From Neotamlana sargassicola (lineage in GTDB: Bacteria > Bacteroidota > Bacteroidia > Flavobacteriales > Flavobacteriaceae), in assembly GCF_020523965.1 (NCBI RefSeq), contig NZ_JAJAPX010000004.1, forward strand, positions 62,001 through 126,000: a DNA stretch of 64,000 nucleotides, written 5' to 3'. The notes under the pieces were generated by a model that saw nothing but the letters and a program-made list of their open reading frames with translations, made no database searches and was not told the DNA's origin. The translations under genes and the position numbers were made by a program. Below are positions 62,783 to 64,000 of this stretch, piece after piece. Positions within the stretch are counted from its first letter, which is position 1. Each line of letters begins with the position of its first letter.

Positions 62783-63579
62783 CAAATTATAATAGTGTTT
62801 TAACCATTGCTGGAAGCGATTCTGGTGGTGGCGCCGGCATTCAAGCCGATATAAAAAGTATAAGTGCTTGTGGTGCTTTTGCCGCTAGTGTTATTACCGC
62901 TACAACGGCGCAAAACACACAAGGCGTTTTAGATATTCATGCCATTCCTGTGGCTCATATTGCTACGCAATTAGACGCAGTTTTAAGCGATATTGAATTT
63001 GGAGCTGTAAAAATTGGCATGCTCCATTCTAGGGAGGTTATTCAAATTGTTGAAAAAAAACTAACACAATATAAGGTTAAAAACATTGTTTTAGACCCTG
63101 TAATGGTTGCCACATCTGGCGATAAATTAATTAATGATACGGCCATTGAAACCCTAAAATCCTTCTTACCAAAAGTAGATTTAATTACACCTAATATCCC
63201 AGAAGCAGAATTGCTTTTAAACGCCAATATTTCCGCAAATAATTTTATCGCTTCCGCGGAAGAACTTGCTAGTAAGTACAAAACTTCCGTTTTATTAAAA
63301 GGCGGTCATTTAAATAATAAGCGCGACCTCGTGAAGGACGTTTTATTTGATTGGAAGACCCAAACTACAAACGAATTTATTAACACAAAAGTTAACACCA
63401 AAAACACCCACGGTACGGGCTGCAGCCTATCGTCAAGTATTGCAACATATTTGTGTTTGGGCAACCCTTTAGAAGCTGCTGTTAAAAAAGGCTGTGAGTT
63501 TGTTAATAAGGCCATTTATAACGGAAAGGACAAGGTTTTAGGAAAAGGCAATGGCCCAATAAATCATTTTAATTTATAA
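62770..63579 (+). CDS. thiD: Hydroxymethylpyrimidine/phosphomethylpyrimidine kinase
   Basis: This 269-residue ribokinase-fold enzyme phosphorylates HMP twice to HMP-PP for thiamine synthesis. GSDSGGGAGIQAD at 15-27 binds the substrate, VLDPVMVATSGDKL at 107-120 is the middle motif, and HGTGC at 214-218 holds the catalytic Cys/anion hole region. It starts inside the end of tenA (13-base overlap), so the two are co-translated. The product of TenA (HMP) is the substrate of ThiD, which makes a direct salvage route. Confidence 0.95.
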   Translation: MENLTNYNSVLTIAGSDSGGGAGIQADIKSISACGAFAASVITATTAQNTQGVLDIHAIPVAHIATQLDAVLSDIEFGAVKIGMLHSREVIQIVEKKLTQYKVKNIVLDPVMVATSGDKLINDTAIETLKSFLPKVDLITPNIPEAELLLNANISANNFIASAEELASKYKTSVLLKGGHLNNKRDLVKDVLFDWKTQTTNEFINTKVNTKNTHGTGCSLSSSIATYLCLGNPLEAAVKKGCEFVNKAIYNGKDKVLGKGNGPINHFNL

Positions 63580-63605
63580 ACAGAAGAAGCGTATAAAAAC
63601 TAACA

Positions 63606-63647
63606 AATCTGAAATATTCCTGAAAACTATCAGGAATATTTCAGATT
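63606..63647. terminator. Perfect 18-bp inverted repeat, probable terminator
   Basis: AATCTGAAATATTCCTGA is repeated in perfect inverted form after the six-base loop AAACTA. It lies 27 bases past the thiD stop, in the gap between thiD and the convergent dipeptidase gene. T-runs are short, so it may act as a weak terminator or be a repeat element. Confidence 0.6.
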
Positions 63648-63678
63648 ATTAAAAACTATTAATTTATCCGATAATTAG

Positions 63679-63699
63679 ATCCTGAAACGAGTTCAGGAT
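63679..63699. repeat. CTGAA/TTCAG palindrome, third copy
   Basis: Arms ATCCTGAA and TTCAGGAT with loop ACGAG. This is the same family as the pair at 60649-60708, reversed in orientation. It lies 17 bases before the stop codon of the dipeptidase gene. Confidence 0.8.
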
Positions 63700-63715
63700 G
63701 CTAGATATAAATAGT

Positions 63716-64000
63716 TTAAGCCTCTGGAATGCGCTTTAAAATTTCTAAAACAAACTTCCAATATTTTTGAGCCGACGAAATTTGCGCACGTTCGTCTGGC
63801 GAATGTGCGCCTTTTATGGTTGGACCAAAGCTAATCATATCCATTTCGGGGTAATTCTTACCCAAAATACCACATTCTAGTCCGGCATGACATGCGGCAA
63901 CGTGCGGTTTTTCGCCATTTAGTTCTTCATAAAGTGGTGCTAAAACTTTTAAAATTTTAGAATCCATATTTGGAGCCCAACCCGGATAATCTCCAGAGAA
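63716..64000 (-). CDS. pepD: Aminoacyl-histidine dipeptidase (PepD-like), C-terminal fragment
   Basis: Only the last 94 residues are inside the window; the reading frame continues past the right edge. The visible part, SGDYPGWAPNMDSKILKVL followed by LNGEKPHVAACHAGLECGIL and MDMISFGPTIKGAHSPDE, is the C-terminus of the M20 family cytosol nonspecific dipeptidase that cleaves Xaa-His dipeptides. The His in AACHAGLECG and the later GAHSPDE motif are metal or substrate ligands. An internal ATG at 63965-63967 is not the real start. Confidence 0.9.
   Translation of the reverse strand, partial: FSGDYPGWAPNMDSKILKVLAPLYEELNGEKPHVAACHAGLECGILGKNYPEMDMISFGPTIKGAHSPDERAQISSAQKYWKFVLEILKRIPEA

Noticed and set aside
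63716-63967. Complete 83-residue protein at the right edge
   Set aside because: The frame continues without a stop to the end of the window, and the upstream residues (SGDYPGWAPN) belong to the same dipeptidase.

Overview
The window reads as a chromosomal segment from a marine-type member of the Bacteroidota, most likely family Flavobacteriaceae. The reasons are low G+C with A/T-rich spacers, promoter -7 boxes of the Bacteroidota form TAnnTTTG, a PorV-like outer-membrane protein, a 1117-residue SecA preceded by a small DUF2795 gene, a cyclophilin-FKBP fusion, and intergenic repeats of a kind I recall from that family. No rRNA, tRNA, CRISPR array, transposase or phage gene was seen.

Layout. 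Positions 1-11232 hold mostly housekeeping genes: a fragment of a DinB-like bacillithiol transferase, a double-domain peptidyl-prolyl isomerase, RecQ, then a plus-strand run kdsD-tatC-lptB-small membrane protein (LPS precursor synthesis, Tat export, LPS transport), TerC, phosphatidylserine synthase, a PorV-like protein and a DUF4105 (Lnb-like) protein. Positions 11351-51968 are one uninterrupted minus-strand locus of 38 genes (about 40.6 kb) for a complex surface polysaccharide. It is read from wza and wzc (outer-membrane export lipoprotein, tyrosine autokinase) through wzm/wzt (ABC exporter), an aminotransferase, WbqC, three sulfotransferases, about 21 known or probable glycosyltransferases, three methyltransferase domains, a nonulosonic (sialic) acid module (neuB-like, neuA-HAD fusion), a pyruvyltransferase and an O-antigen ligase/polymerase, down to the polyprenyl-phosphate sugar transferase that should start the chain.

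Positions 52072-64000 return to housekeeping: an ABC-F protein, a methyltransferase, a DUF748 protein, a cobalamin adenosyltransferase, DUF2795, secA, a small lipoprotein, YceI, a TPP riboswitch with terminator controlling tenA-thiD, and the end of a pepD-like dipeptidase.

How it works together. I infer that the locus makes a sulfated, probably nonulosonate-containing and pyruvylated glycan. The initiating transferase loads a lipid carrier, the glycosyltransferases extend the chain, and sulfo-, methyl- and pyruvyl-transferases decorate it. The export genes are a hybrid: Wza/Wzc are usual for Wzy-type capsules, Wzm/Wzt for ABC-type O-antigens, and no Wzx flippase gene is seen. The most unusual part is the nonulosonate module: a NeuB-like synthase with no room for a SAF domain, a CMP-sugar synthetase fused to a KdsC-like phosphatase (as in animal CMAS), and no NeuC. 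This suggests a 9-phosphate (animal or Kdn type) route. Several intergenic repeat families (heptamer arrays, CTGAA/TTCAG hairpins, a three-hairpin element) lie at gene boundaries.
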